Positions 25,313-35,514 of a stretch of DNA of 64,000 nucleotides are shown in pieces. Both the position numbers and the translations under genes were made by a program. The DNA comes from Lepidurus packardi (lineage: Eukaryota; Arthropoda; Branchiopoda; Notostraca; Triopsidae), in the NCBI GenBank assembly GCA_023053545.1, contig JAKZAN010000006.1, positions 2,113,001 through 2,177,000 on the forward strand, written 5' to 3'. Each line of letters begins with the position of its first letter. Within the stretch, counting starts at the first letter, position 1. The notes beneath the pieces are model-generated. The model was given only the letters and a program-made list of their open reading frames with translations. It was not told the origin of the DNA and did not search any database.

Positions 25313-28003
25313 CTATTGATGGAAAACAAAAACTTTGAGCAAATATGGAACCTTTGTAGTGCTAGCCTTGGATATACACTACTTTAACTCCAGCAGAGTG
25401 ATAATAAAACTACCCAGGCACAGCTTATGGAACGTCCAGCTTCACTGGACGTCTAAAGTTAGGCATTAAATAATAACTGCCAACTTGGTTTCCACTTTTA
25501 TGCGGGCAAAATTCAGGCATACAATCCCAGAGCATCACAAAATGGCATCGCAAGACGATCAAGCTCAAGCGCTCTGGAAAACTACACAAACTCAAATATA
25601 TGAAACTAGTAAAGAAAACGTGCAAAATAATGCAAAGCAAACTATAATTGAAAGCTAAATTCTTGACTTACATCCAGGTACGAAAAGAAATATTCTGGAC
25701 TGAAGCGAAGGTTGCAAAATGACAAAGCGAGGATTCTCAATCATTCACAAGGGCACTATTTCTATATGGGTTTTTATGGGCAAATGTAACTCTGGTATGT
25801 TCAAATTATTGAACTTCTTGGTCTCAAATAAGGCACATAAAAACTTTTGTTTGGAGAAGAACTACGAAATTGGTCAAAAAAGATGTTAATGAGGTCCTTG
25901 ATTCGTACAGCATCGGAATTATATAATATGCTGCAGTTGACATGGTTACATAATGCTTTTTGTATTGCGTTCGCTACTGTCAAGATATATATCGCACGAT
26001 GGGCAAAAGAAGCTAAATTTGTGCTAATTTCTTTAGCTTAGAAAAATAAAATAAAAACATCTTCTGGGAGTACCCTATGATCCTAGCGGTATGGTGATCT
26101 TTCGTCAAGAAGGCTTAGTCAAACGTGCGAAACGCGATCCGTTTTACAACACATATGTATATAGTGACGTGTATAAGACAGCTTAAAATGGAGGTAATGT
26201 TGAGAATTCGCTACTGCTAACGGCTCTTGGGGGGTGACTGCGTTTGATATGTTGATTGAGTGTTTTGCGCCTGGGATAAGTGCGTCCGCAAACCAAACAT
26301 TGGAATACGGCTCCTAGGTGACTTTCCATGTGTTGGCGTAAGTCGGAACGGAAATGGCCACACACATTACAGATGCCGCTTCGAGGACCCGCCCCCAATG
26401 GGCCTTCCGTAGCTACATCTTAAACGAAAGAGACAGATTTTTCTTCTTAAAAACAATGCGTTTATTTGCCACAAAACCACACACGGCGGTCCACAAAAAT
26501 CCCGTTACTCTTTGCCAGTGTTTTCCCATGCTACTAGAAACGTACGAAAAGGGCAGAATTAGATGACCCGAAGCAAATCCAACACCCCCTTCTTTACCGA
26601 TTTGTTTAAACCACAAAGCTTTTTGGACCACCGTATGCGAGATCCATGTCTCATGTCCCCCCCCCCCTTTTTTTTCTAACTCACATCATCTGATTGCACT
26701 TTTTGTTAAGGTACGTTAAATAACAGGACAGAAAGTTAATGTATTTCCCTAACCCTACGCTTAATAATTTTCGTTGGACTAAACTTCGAGGGAGGTTGGA
26801 TTCCTAGCGCCAGAAAAAAGTAAGCACGGTGCTAGTACAGTAAGTTTTACCAAAGCCAAACCCAAACAAAACATACCAGCAATCGTGCCACAGATCATGC
26901 CAAAACATAGCCAAGCAACTCAGCTTTGCAACAACTGACTTACCATTGACGACTTCATGTTCTTGAGGAACATCGAGTTGTTCTTGTCCAGTACTACTAT
27001 CATCTGATACACTTTCACAAACACCGGAGCCACCCACTTGCAAAGCGTTTTCAAGGAAATTAGCTGCTGAGGATGAAGCTCCCTACAGAAATAAGACAAA
27101 AGTGAACGTAAATAGATTTTATAAAATCTTGTGAGAAATAAAGATAACAGGAAATTTGGGTATTACGAAATTAAAAGCCTCGTTTTCATCGGAACTCATA
27201 TCGACTAAGCTCGGCATGGCGGCCGCTATAGGCGGTTCTTGCTTGACGGTCGCTAGTTGACTAGTCCCCAGACTCGACGGATGTGAGTACTGGGATAAAG
27301 AATCTACCAAAGTGACTGACGAGGTCACATTTTTGCTTTCCGTTAATGGAATGAGAGGCTGCAAGGAGGCAGAACCAATGAGGGTATACGACGTACTTGG
27401 TAGAAGAGGAAAGGAGGCAATACTTCCAGAGGTATTTGCAGTATTACTAGAACAGGGACCGGGTTGTGGAGTTTGGGTTTGAAGAGCGCTGCTTTGAGAT
27501 GAATTTTCCTGGAACAGATTTTCTTGTCGCCTTCGACGTTTTTTCCGGTGATTATTATCCTTTCCAGATGGACTGCCAGGAGGAGATGTCGGCGGGTCCG
27601 GTATTGTATCAGTCCGAATAACCGGCTCGGCTTCAGGGGCTGGTTTGTCCTTTTCGCTTAATCCCCTAACTTGTAATGATTCTGCGATACGTAAAAAATT
27701 GGGGAGCTGACTCTGACATACAGTCACTTCGCCTTTGTACATAAAATCGATAAGAGATCGAAATTCCTCCGCTTTGACGTCCCTCAAGATGACGATAGGA
27801 TGGGGATGAATGGTTCCCATGAACATGGCTTGAAAATAAGGACTGCAAGCAGACAAAACCGTTCTATGGGCTTTCAACAGTTGGCCATCGCAAGCAAAAG
27901 TGACGTCGACCAACGCTTCCTTTTTCAACATCACTTCAAGTACAGCTGAGAGATTAGCTTCATGATTATTCCAACGTAGACAAAACTCCTGCTCGGCGGT
28001 CAT
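24960..28003 (-). CDS. BTB transcription factor with alternative zinc-finger ends (fruitless/lola/tramtrack group)
   Basis: The common exons are 28003-27167 and 27082-26944. The second ends in phase 1 and can join either of two 3' exons (listed separately), giving 401 or 442 aa. The BTB domain is at about residues 5-118 ([54 protein letters not shown]). A basic stretch KKRRRR near 160 is a likely nuclear localisation signal. The linker is serine/threonine-rich and includes a sumoylation-like VKQEP. The BTB wording (HPHPIVILRDV, DFMYKGEV, AESLQVRGL) is closest in my memory to fruitless, but orthology cannot be settled without a search. Its role is inferred as a nuclear regulator whose DNA specificity is chosen by splicing. 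A run-through of exon 1 past 27166 is only intron translation. Confidence 0.85.
26183..26412 (-). CDS. Alternative 3' exon A of the BTB gene (zinc fingers)
   Basis: This is the proximal terminal exon. Acceptor GATGTAG gives G|CT and keeps frame. It encodes CNVCGHFRSDLRQHMESH (C-x2-C-x9-H-x3-H) and CLVCGRTYPRRKTLNQH followed by IKRSH (C-x2-C-x12-H-x4-H), then SHPPRAVSSSEFSTLPPF and a stop. Because it carries its own stop, it and exon B cannot both be translated in one message. Confidence 0.8.
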
Positions 28004-31000
28004 TCTTGTATCCCAAAGTGAATCTTAGAATAACATGGTACATAACTTATTTTATAACATGTTTATGAACCTACCTAACCGCTAAGGTCTTCTGGCCTTT
28101 TTATAGTTCCTGTCGTTGCCTTTCAGGTTGAGGCAAATAAATCTGCAACCACCAAAATAGACCTGTCCAACAACAACAAAGGATCCGTAAGTCGCACCTG
28201 TTGTACATAAATAGCCGAGGATTAGCAAATTAGTTCAAAGTAATCGTATACCTCTTATCCAATAGTGTCCAATTACTTTTAAGATTCAGGCGCCATTTTA
28301 GTTCAGTGGAAAGTCGCATTACTCTTGGCAATGTCAATACACGCTCCGCACATCTCCCACGTTTAGGGCGCTACAAATGAGAAAGCTTATTGCGCAGTTC
28401 ATGCCATCTAGGAGAAACCTACGAAAACAAGCACCTAGCGCGAAGTGAGGGATCTTTTGAAATGACAGCCTGCGGCTTCTCTGGTCCTTATACTTCATCC
28501 AGTGGCCTTGCAAACCCGAAACAGCGACGACGGCGAGCGGTTGAATTCCTCAACGACTCATTGCTTTTAAAAAAGTGTTCGAGAACCAGAATAACTCACT
28601 CTAATTCAAACACTCAAATGTGATAATTTAGCGTTTTCCAATAGCTAGAGAAGTACTAAAGTGCGATAGTGTGGTGGATTGCTTTTAAACGAAAATAAGC
28701 AGTAAACGTGTAGCATTGAAGGTGAAGATCAAGTGCATGTGTGTATTGAAGCAAAGTGCTTAATGCTACACCTGTGAGAGACGACAGTGGAATTTCTCTC
28801 ACAATGCCTGTTATTCAGGAGGGATTACTAAACCTATAGAATCACAGGTCAGTTTTTTGCTGCAACCGTCATGAGTCACGACGTTTCTTTCCGTGTTGCA
28901 ACGCATAAATGTTCTATATAAAAACGGAGAGCTTAGAATGCAAGTAAAATCCGCCAGCGCCCACCGTTTCGGTACAAAGTCCTCCTGGGTGGTGCCATGG
29001 CTGGGTTGTAGTGTGTATGCTTAGGCTGCATGGGAACCTGTCCTTTCGCTATCGCTCTTCGAGTCGAGCGGAAACATGTCAGAGTATGTCTCGGTAGGGG
29101 TTATGTCTCCAGGCGAGAATGCTTTATATGGAAGTTCCTTTTTTTGCGGACAATGGGTTGAGAACAGTTAACGACTTTCTCTGAGATGCAGGTTAAGTCG
29201 GCCGAGCTGAGCCGGCAGGCCTTCTAAAATCTAATACTGACTATAGACTGGTTTGTGAATGCCAAAGACCTCAGACGTAAGCGTATCTTCTCGTTCAACC
29301 TATCACTAGTAGTCAAAAGAACAATGCACGCAAAAAGCATCAAGGCGTCCCACATTCCTCCTCCGCAGGACTAACCCTTCCAAACGTAAGCTGAGAAACG
29401 GAAACCTTCTCACGCTCCGGCTCAGGTTAATACAATTCTTTTAAACTGTCTCGCGCAAGCCCACGTCGCTTGTTGGAAAAACATGTCGTTTATGCATATA
29501 CACATTTGTCGGTAAATGAGAAAATTTTATTTTTCCCGGCATGATTTCAGTGCTGATTTCATTTGAATTTTGATTTCATTTTGAAGATTTCAAGCTTCTA
29601 GTACAAGAAAAATGTACTGTATTAGTACATTGTATTACCAGAGTGCGTTGTATTACCGAGTGCATTGTATTACCAGTAGCTGTCAGCGATGCTTTCAAAA
29701 AATATCTGTAAATGGTTCTTGGAAAAGGTACGTAGATTTTTCCTAGGTCCCTAGATTTGATTTTCAGATAAGGCGGGAAAACTTTTTATGACAAATTCGT
29801 AATAATTCCGCGACAGTCGTAAATGTTTTTAACAGAAACCCTTGTGAAACAGCTCAGTGTGAGCCGGCTCGAAAAGTAACAAGAGCCAGGCTTTGCAGTG
29901 GAATGCTTTACGTAACATGATGCAGAACTTCTGAGAAAAAAAAAAGAAAGAATACCACTCCCGAAATTGTTTTATTCTTTCTTGAGTTCTTGAGGCACCC
30001 AAACAAACAAAGGAACACATCTATAACGTCTTATTTTCTCTATAAGATTTTCATTTTTATATTAGAATTTATTTTATACCTAAGATTGTATCTTTGTATA
30101 AAGCGCAGCATGACGCTTACCACTTTAGATAAATTAGGTGAATTGCCCCCAAGTTTTTTAGCCGTTAAACTTGAATTCGAGCTTCGTGCTAAAGTAACAA
30201 AAGCAACAGACTCCTCTAGTCTGCACACATACTTTGTAGATGGCAGAAGAGGCACGGAATTCGTGAGCACTACATTTCCGTCCAATGCAGTTTGAATGCC
30301 ATTACGTCTTCCGCCGCGTATTTTGTTTTACGAATGACTCTACGTCATTTTTCTCCAGTAGCATGATGAAATTCTATTACCTGATCATAATTAAAAAGCA
30401 TTTCCACTTCACGGACCTAGGCTAATGTGTAAGAAATTCTTGGGGCCTGCTACTTTTTACGCCAATTAAGACATGATTTATAAAAGCAAATTTTACTATT
30501 CCAATATAATTGCAGAATTTTGGGGCAACTTACTATCAAAACTTGTACAATTACAAATAGTTTTTTAAAGGTGTAAATTTTGATTTTCTTAGAAAATGTA
30601 AAAAAAGAGATCGCATTATTTACTGGCAACATTTTTCACCAGTCACGTGAACAATGGAACCGTATATACAGGCAAAATTATGATTAGCATTTGTACCGGC
30701 TGACCACTATGAAGAGAGCGCGACAAGCGATGCCGTCAATGCCGTCACTCAAAGACCCGAAATGGTCGTCAAACGGTGCCAAAAGAGCTCATTGGTAGAG
30801 CAAACAAGTCTATCAGGGGATTACTTTAGCTCTCTAGGGAACAACACAATTTTTTCCAACCAACGACCAGCAATTCCGGGTAAATAGACGTCCTATCCGA
30901 AAAAACTCCAGCCTACCGATATGGATTGCGTCTTGTCTTCCCTCCGTTTCTCCTTCCATAGCGTCAGTTATATGTGTAGACATGTTTACTCCCGCCAAAG

Positions 31001-31475
31001 TCTATTCGATAGTGATGTGCAAGTAAATGCAGCGATAAAAAAATAATCAAGAAATACGACAGAAAATGACAACTTCGCAAGAAATAAAGGAAGCTGCTTT
31101 CTCGCATCTCCTCTTCTTGCGGAAACATTAATAAAAGGATAAAAGCTATCTGTATCGAAGCGTTGGTATTCTTCTGCACTGTTAATCTTGTAAAAACAAG
31201 AAAGCTCGCTTTCTGTGTTTTGCTGAAATTCAACGAGGAGATACCTAAAAGAATTTGGTGAAATATCGCCCCGAGTCTTCACTAATGTAAACCAATAACC
31301 GTTTTGGTTGAAAGCAGTCAGAATTTTAAATCATTGCATTTCTTGTGTGTAATAGCACATCTGGCTCAGACAAAAATGTACAGTGTCTAACGAAAAAAAA
31401 AATAAAAATACAAGCCAGTCAGAATGCCCACATTTTGTAAATACAAATTCTTTCTTTTGGGAAACTGAAAGCTGT
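28004..31475. other. Intergenic region upstream of the second BTB gene
   Basis: About 3.5 kb without a supported coding exon. It must include the promoter and 5' UTR exons of the BTB gene. It contains a TATATAAAAA stretch near 28915 on the forward strand without a clear gene behind it, and a short tandem repeat at 29625-29677. Open frames here are short and lack recognisable domains. Confidence 0.55.
29625..29677. repeat. Three-copy 17-18 bp tandem repeat
   Basis: Three near-identical units share the core TTGTATTACC: 29625-29642, 29643-29659 and 29660-29677. The region just upstream also repeats GATTTCA several times. No function is evident. Confidence 0.8.
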
Positions 31476-31841
31476 TTACAATTCGGTTTTCATTTTAAAA
31501 GGGGTGGGTGCAGGAGGACGCTTAGAAGAATCGTGACTTGGGTTGCCTCTTTTAATCCTACTGGATGACGTCTGTTGATTATTGCCTCGCTCTGTTCCTC
31601 TGCTGATACTACTGGAAGCTCGGTTTCGTTCAAGTCGGAGGCTTGAGCTTTCCGAACTGATGCCCAACTTGGCGTCAATGGACGAGTCGGCTAGATGAGG
31701 ATTCTTGGCAATTTCTTCTTGCAAGTGCTTCCCGAACTGAGATCTGAAGTGGCTGTCAATGGAGCGAAACAATCCTAACGACCACCACCCAAGGAGAGTC
31801 AAAACAACCAAAGCTTTAGTCAGTGAAGCGGTATCTACCAT
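31476..31841 (-). CDS. Small single-pass membrane protein, unknown function
   Basis: A 121-codon intronless frame. The start is placed at 31841 (MVDTASLTKAL), because the upstream in-frame ATG at 31889 would put extra residues before the hydrophobic segment. One hydrophobic helix (ALVVLTLLGWWSLGLF) lies at about 9-24, followed by a hydrophilic tail rich in serine, arginine, lysine and asparagine. No signal cleavage site or domain is recognised. It lies 182 bases downstream of another tiny membrane-protein frame on the same strand, so one transcript could carry both. It is a plausible real gene, but without homology evidence. Confidence 0.45.
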   Translation of the reverse strand: MVDTASLTKALVVLTLLGWWSLGLFRSIDSHFRSQFGKHLQEEIAKNPHLADSSIDAKLGISSESSSLRLERNRASSSISRGTERGNNQQTSSSRIKRGNPSHDSSKRPPAPTPFKMKTEL

Positions 31842-32023
31842 GATTGCAGCTCTGGTCGAGGTATACAGGAAAAACACGTTCTCGATCACCAGCGAAATGA
31901 GAACGAGAAAAGGACCCGATCTTCAAGCTACTTTGATGCTACTTGCGAGTTGAACCGAAGGGAAGGTCGAGACAATGGGGGAGGAAGGCACCAGCAAATT
32001 CACGTCAACAGCAAATTTTCGGT

Positions 32024-32278
32024 TCAAAACCAGGACTTGACAATGTCCCAGACAGCGGAGATATAGGGAAATCCCGTGGTTGCCATGATGATAATAGCGT
32101 TAGTCACTACAAAAAATTGCATCCAACCAACACCTTCCGGACTGGCAAGCCAAGCCGTCCAACCTCCGTCAGCAGTTGCTTGTCCTTCAGTTGTCGGATC
32201 ACTGGGAGTTGAAACTGAATCGTCTTTAACCTCGGTGCTTTTACTCCTCTTCTTCAACAATTCTGTCTTGGGTTTCAT
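32024..32278 (-). CDS. Small single-pass membrane protein, unknown function
   Basis: An 84-residue frame starting MKPKTELLKKRSKS. A T-rich tract and TGTAG acceptor lie directly before the ATG, suggesting an intron in the 5' UTR. The N half is hydrophilic (KKRSKSTEVKDDSVSTP), then one hydrophobic helix around FFVVTNAIIIMATTGF, and an aromatic end (AVWDIVKSWF). The layout is that of a short tail-anchored or type-II membrane protein. I do not recognise it. Confidence 0.5.
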   Translation of the reverse strand: MKPKTELLKKRSKSTEVKDDSVSTPSDPTTEGQATADGGWTAWLASPEGVGWMQFFVVTNAIIIMATTGFPYISAVWDIVKSWF

Positions 32279-33157
32279 TCTACACAAAAAAAAACTTTCG
32301 TAGCAATATGTCTATGTGGGAAAACGTTCCAGGAGGAACTGCCGACTTCATTACCCTGTTAAGTACAAGGTACCCAAGATAGTACTTGTAATTGAATTAT
32401 ATATTTGTAAGATTTCGTATAACAAGATTAGGTAGCAAAGGATAATGCAATTGAGTATATGACGATTTCCCCCCAGATTCAACATTGTCAGTCATGCTGT
32501 CATAGGTTATGTCTTGCAGAAATCGCGCTTTCGTGCTGGTTGGCTCAAAAACAAGCTTCACCAAACATAAAGGGAAGCTCGCAGCTTTACACTGTGAACC
32601 CATACAACGGCCCCCGAAGTCCTAGCACTACAAGAAGATCCTCGTAAAACATTCCCCCATAATGTCGAGACGCGAGACAATAGTGTTTCAGTCTCCCTAG
32701 AATCACGCTATCTACAATACGACGAAGGGCTTATTCCTTCATCTCGTACAATCACCTTCAACGACCTGCTCAAGTACCCGGTCTGTTGCATATGATTCTA
32801 ACCTAACAAAAAGCACATCAGGAATTCGTAACCAACTGCGAAAAATAGATTTTTTTCTTTTTGAATTGGAAACGTTTCTTGAAGCATCTCAAATGAGAAG
32901 AAAAGGCCCTCTTCTTAAAAGGAAGCATGACGCTGAAGTTGCGCGAGTTGCTCCTTATTGGATAGCACAGGCAAGAAACATCTAAAGCTGTGCCGCTGCG
33001 CTTTCTCCGCAGTAATACGCTAGCGGCGTTAGGAGATGCCGACCTTGCTGCATTCAGCGTCATTTCTCGTTTTGGCAAGCTCGCAGCACGTGAGTTCCTT
33101 GTTAAAAATGCGTTAACTTGTACTTGGCACTTAGTTGAGAAGTTGCCATCCCCAACC

Positions 33158-33307
33158 ATGCCGACTATGCTTATAATTTTCGATCACATTTTCCTGCTAT
33201 TATTATTGCTAGTGGCATTATTTTGTGGTGCAGTGCTGCGACAGTCTAACCCTTCCTCATCACCTCGTAAAGATTCCTCGAGTTGCAGCACGGTCCAACA
33301 AGTGTAA
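33158..33307 (+). CDS. Candidate 49-residue membrane micropeptide
   Basis: The ATG at 33158 has a good context (CAACCATG). The product has one hydrophobic helix (IFLLLLLLVALFCGAVL) followed by a serine-rich tail (SNPSSSPRKDSSSCS). An in-frame extension upstream to 32990 exists but reads less like a protein. No promoter element is clear. Its layout resembles the product at 34447 (short N terminus with FD before the helix, then a serine/proline tail). Confidence 0.3.
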   Translation: MPTMLIIFDHIFLLLLLLVALFCGAVLRQSNPSSSPRKDSSSCSTVQQV

Positions 33308-34371
33308 AATATTCAACATCCCCACCTTGCAGTCGGGCGTTTTTTTTTTGTTTATTTTTTAACCAAACAAAACAAAAAGATACTAGTCTGGATAGTGGAA
33401 GGGAACCTTTTTAATCCTGTTACGGGCAGTACATAAAAGGGTACCAGCACATATAAGACTCTCCACATTCACGGCGTATTTATCGATTTCTTTTTAGCCC
33501 AGAAGGAACCTTTGCGTCGTCAGAACTAAGTAGGAATATCTGCTTTTTGGTGGTGCTTTTCCAGTGTGAGATTGCTGTGGCGAAATTTCATTCCTTTCCG
33601 GAAAAGCGTTGTGGTCGCTGCTCCTAGCCATTTCTGCTCTAACATTTCTTGTTTTTTGTGGGTGGACTACCTTTTCCGTGCAAGACGTGTGGAAGGAAGT
33701 TGTATTGATCAACGAGCTTTTCAATCGTCTTTTGACAAATTACTTGGTCTAGTCGTCGTACGCGATTCCACCTCCGGTAGCCGAGCCGAGGCAGGAAGGA
33801 ACTAAGGTTGCTGCTGCGCGCCATCAAGATTTTGGAGAACGTACAGTGTATAAACGAGGGAGGCTCTTCACCATCTTTATATGCCTAACGGAAGAGTGCC
33901 GGCGACCGAGACAAAGAAAAGGCTAACTTTCCGAAAGAGAAAAATGAGCGTTCTTATAAAGCTGGCCACGTGACAAGATTATAGGGAGCGGGACCGGAAT
34001 ACTGGATCATTCTCTATAGTAGAACAAGAACAACCTTGGTCAAGGAAATCGTATCAATACCTCATACCTGCCAAACCCGCCAGTACCGGGCTTGTTCCAT
34101 AAATCAGCTTCACAACCAACACTTAACTCGGCTCTTAAAAGACTTGCTACTATACACGCCAGCCTGCAGTCTCAAGGCGCAACTTAGATCTTATTTACTG
34201 CGTCGATTTGCGAGAAAGCTAGACAGAAAGAGCCCGAATTAAACTTAACTTTGACCTGCTTGGAACTGACAAAAAACATTTCCGTCTCGTTGTCATGCTT
34301 TTAGCCTGACCTGGACTGTCTCGGGGGAAATTACCAAGTTTCTCACGCTGGGCAGCCAACGTGCAGCGCAA

Positions 34372-34379
34372 TATAAAAG
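34372..34379 (+). promoter_or_regulatory. TATA box of the small membrane protein gene at 34447
   Basis: TATAAAAG lies 75 bases before the ATG, a spacing that gives a short 5' UTR of about 45 bases. Confidence 0.55.
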
Positions 34380-34446
34380 CAGTTATAAAAAAACTAAATA
34401 AAAAGGGGGAAAAAAAGATTTACACCTAAGAGAAAACAACTTCATC

Positions 34447-34707
34447 ATGCATCCGTTACTGGCATTTGATGTGGTCGTGGTGCTTATTGTGCTCGGCGCT
34501 GCTATGACCTGCCTCCTGTTTTACATCCCCGTTTCCTGGCCGCATCCTTCCCCAGTGTCTCACTCTGCCAGTGCGAGAATTTCTGCAGGCGATAGCTATA
34601 GCAATGTTCCTATTTCTATTCCACATTCGCATTCTTATGCTCGTATGTCCTACTCCACGGAACCCAAATGGCAACCTAATCCCATAACCCCCGTGGTCGA
34701 TGTGTAA
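34447..34707 (+). CDS. Small secreted or membrane protein, serine/proline-rich
   Basis: A single-exon frame of 86 aa. The N-terminal hydrophobic segment (LLAFDVVVVLIVLGAAMTCL) is a signal anchor or signal peptide. The remainder is rich in S, P, H and Y (SWPHPSPVSHSASARI), ending TPVVDV. A TATA box at the proper distance and a clean ATG (ATCATG) support a real gene. No known family is recognised. The gene lies about 800 bases upstream of the large scaffold gene. Confidence 0.55.
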   Translation: MHPLLAFDVVVVLIVLGAAMTCLLFYIPVSWPHPSPVSHSASARISAGDSYSNVPISIPHSHSYARMSYSTEPKWQPNPITPVVDV

Positions 34708-35514
34708 AAAAAATAATGGATATGTTTACTATAAATACGATTATTGCAACACTATTTAAACAAAAAAGCACGATTTAAAGAAAAAAATTGTTACGGATGT
34801 AAAAGTACCAAAGACTTTGGCATGAGTCGAAATGTAATACAAATTTGAACATTTTGGAGGATCTAAGGATGTCCGAGTGCACCATTCTTTATACACTTGG
34901 TGGAAAAGTTGAACCATTAGAGCTTCAGAGCGAACGCTCTCCTATTGAAAACGCTCTTGATAGTCTCCAGAAATCGTTCCTTCGGAGAGAGGGAAGAAGA
35001 AACCGAAAAGTTGGAAACGTAGCTCTAGTTTGACACTTAGAACAAGAGAGAAGGATTAATGCATGGTGTAACGCTATATCAAACGTGGCAGACTACCAGC
35101 AATAGCCTGCATTTGCATGCATTAGACTTCGTGTCCGTGATCCCGAAGCTCTAAATCCGAAAAGCTCCATACTCCATTACGAAGCAAATTTTCCAAGGAC
35201 CATAAGTTTAGGCGGGGTTCTGATTGGACGGTTCTCGGAATGGATGAGATTCTGGGCGTTTGATAGCAAAATCTTATAGCTGTCATTTTTGGATGGTTCA
35301 TCTAGCAGTTTCAGTTGCAATGCTGCAAGTTTTTTTCCCTATTTTTTTTTATTCCAGACTGACTACCCTCCCACACCCAGTTTACGACATACTATACACT
35401 CCGCAGGGTTGCCTTATTCTCTGTGTGTTGGTATACTGCAATAGCATTGTTATACCCTACCACATTACTTTTCTTTTGTTTTTAGATTTTGCTTGGATTC
35501 ATTGTTACAGCTTC

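Noticed and set aside
25425-25640. Minus-strand cysteine/histidine-containing frame considered as a third alternative zinc-finger exon
   Set aside because: The C and H spacing does not fit a C2H2 finger and no acceptor in phase 1 is visible.
33570-33750. Open frame reading as a membrane helix (SLLLAISALTFLVFCGW) after a TATA-like CATAAAAG
   Set aside because: It has no ATG, and the only good acceptor nearby would place a TGA in frame.
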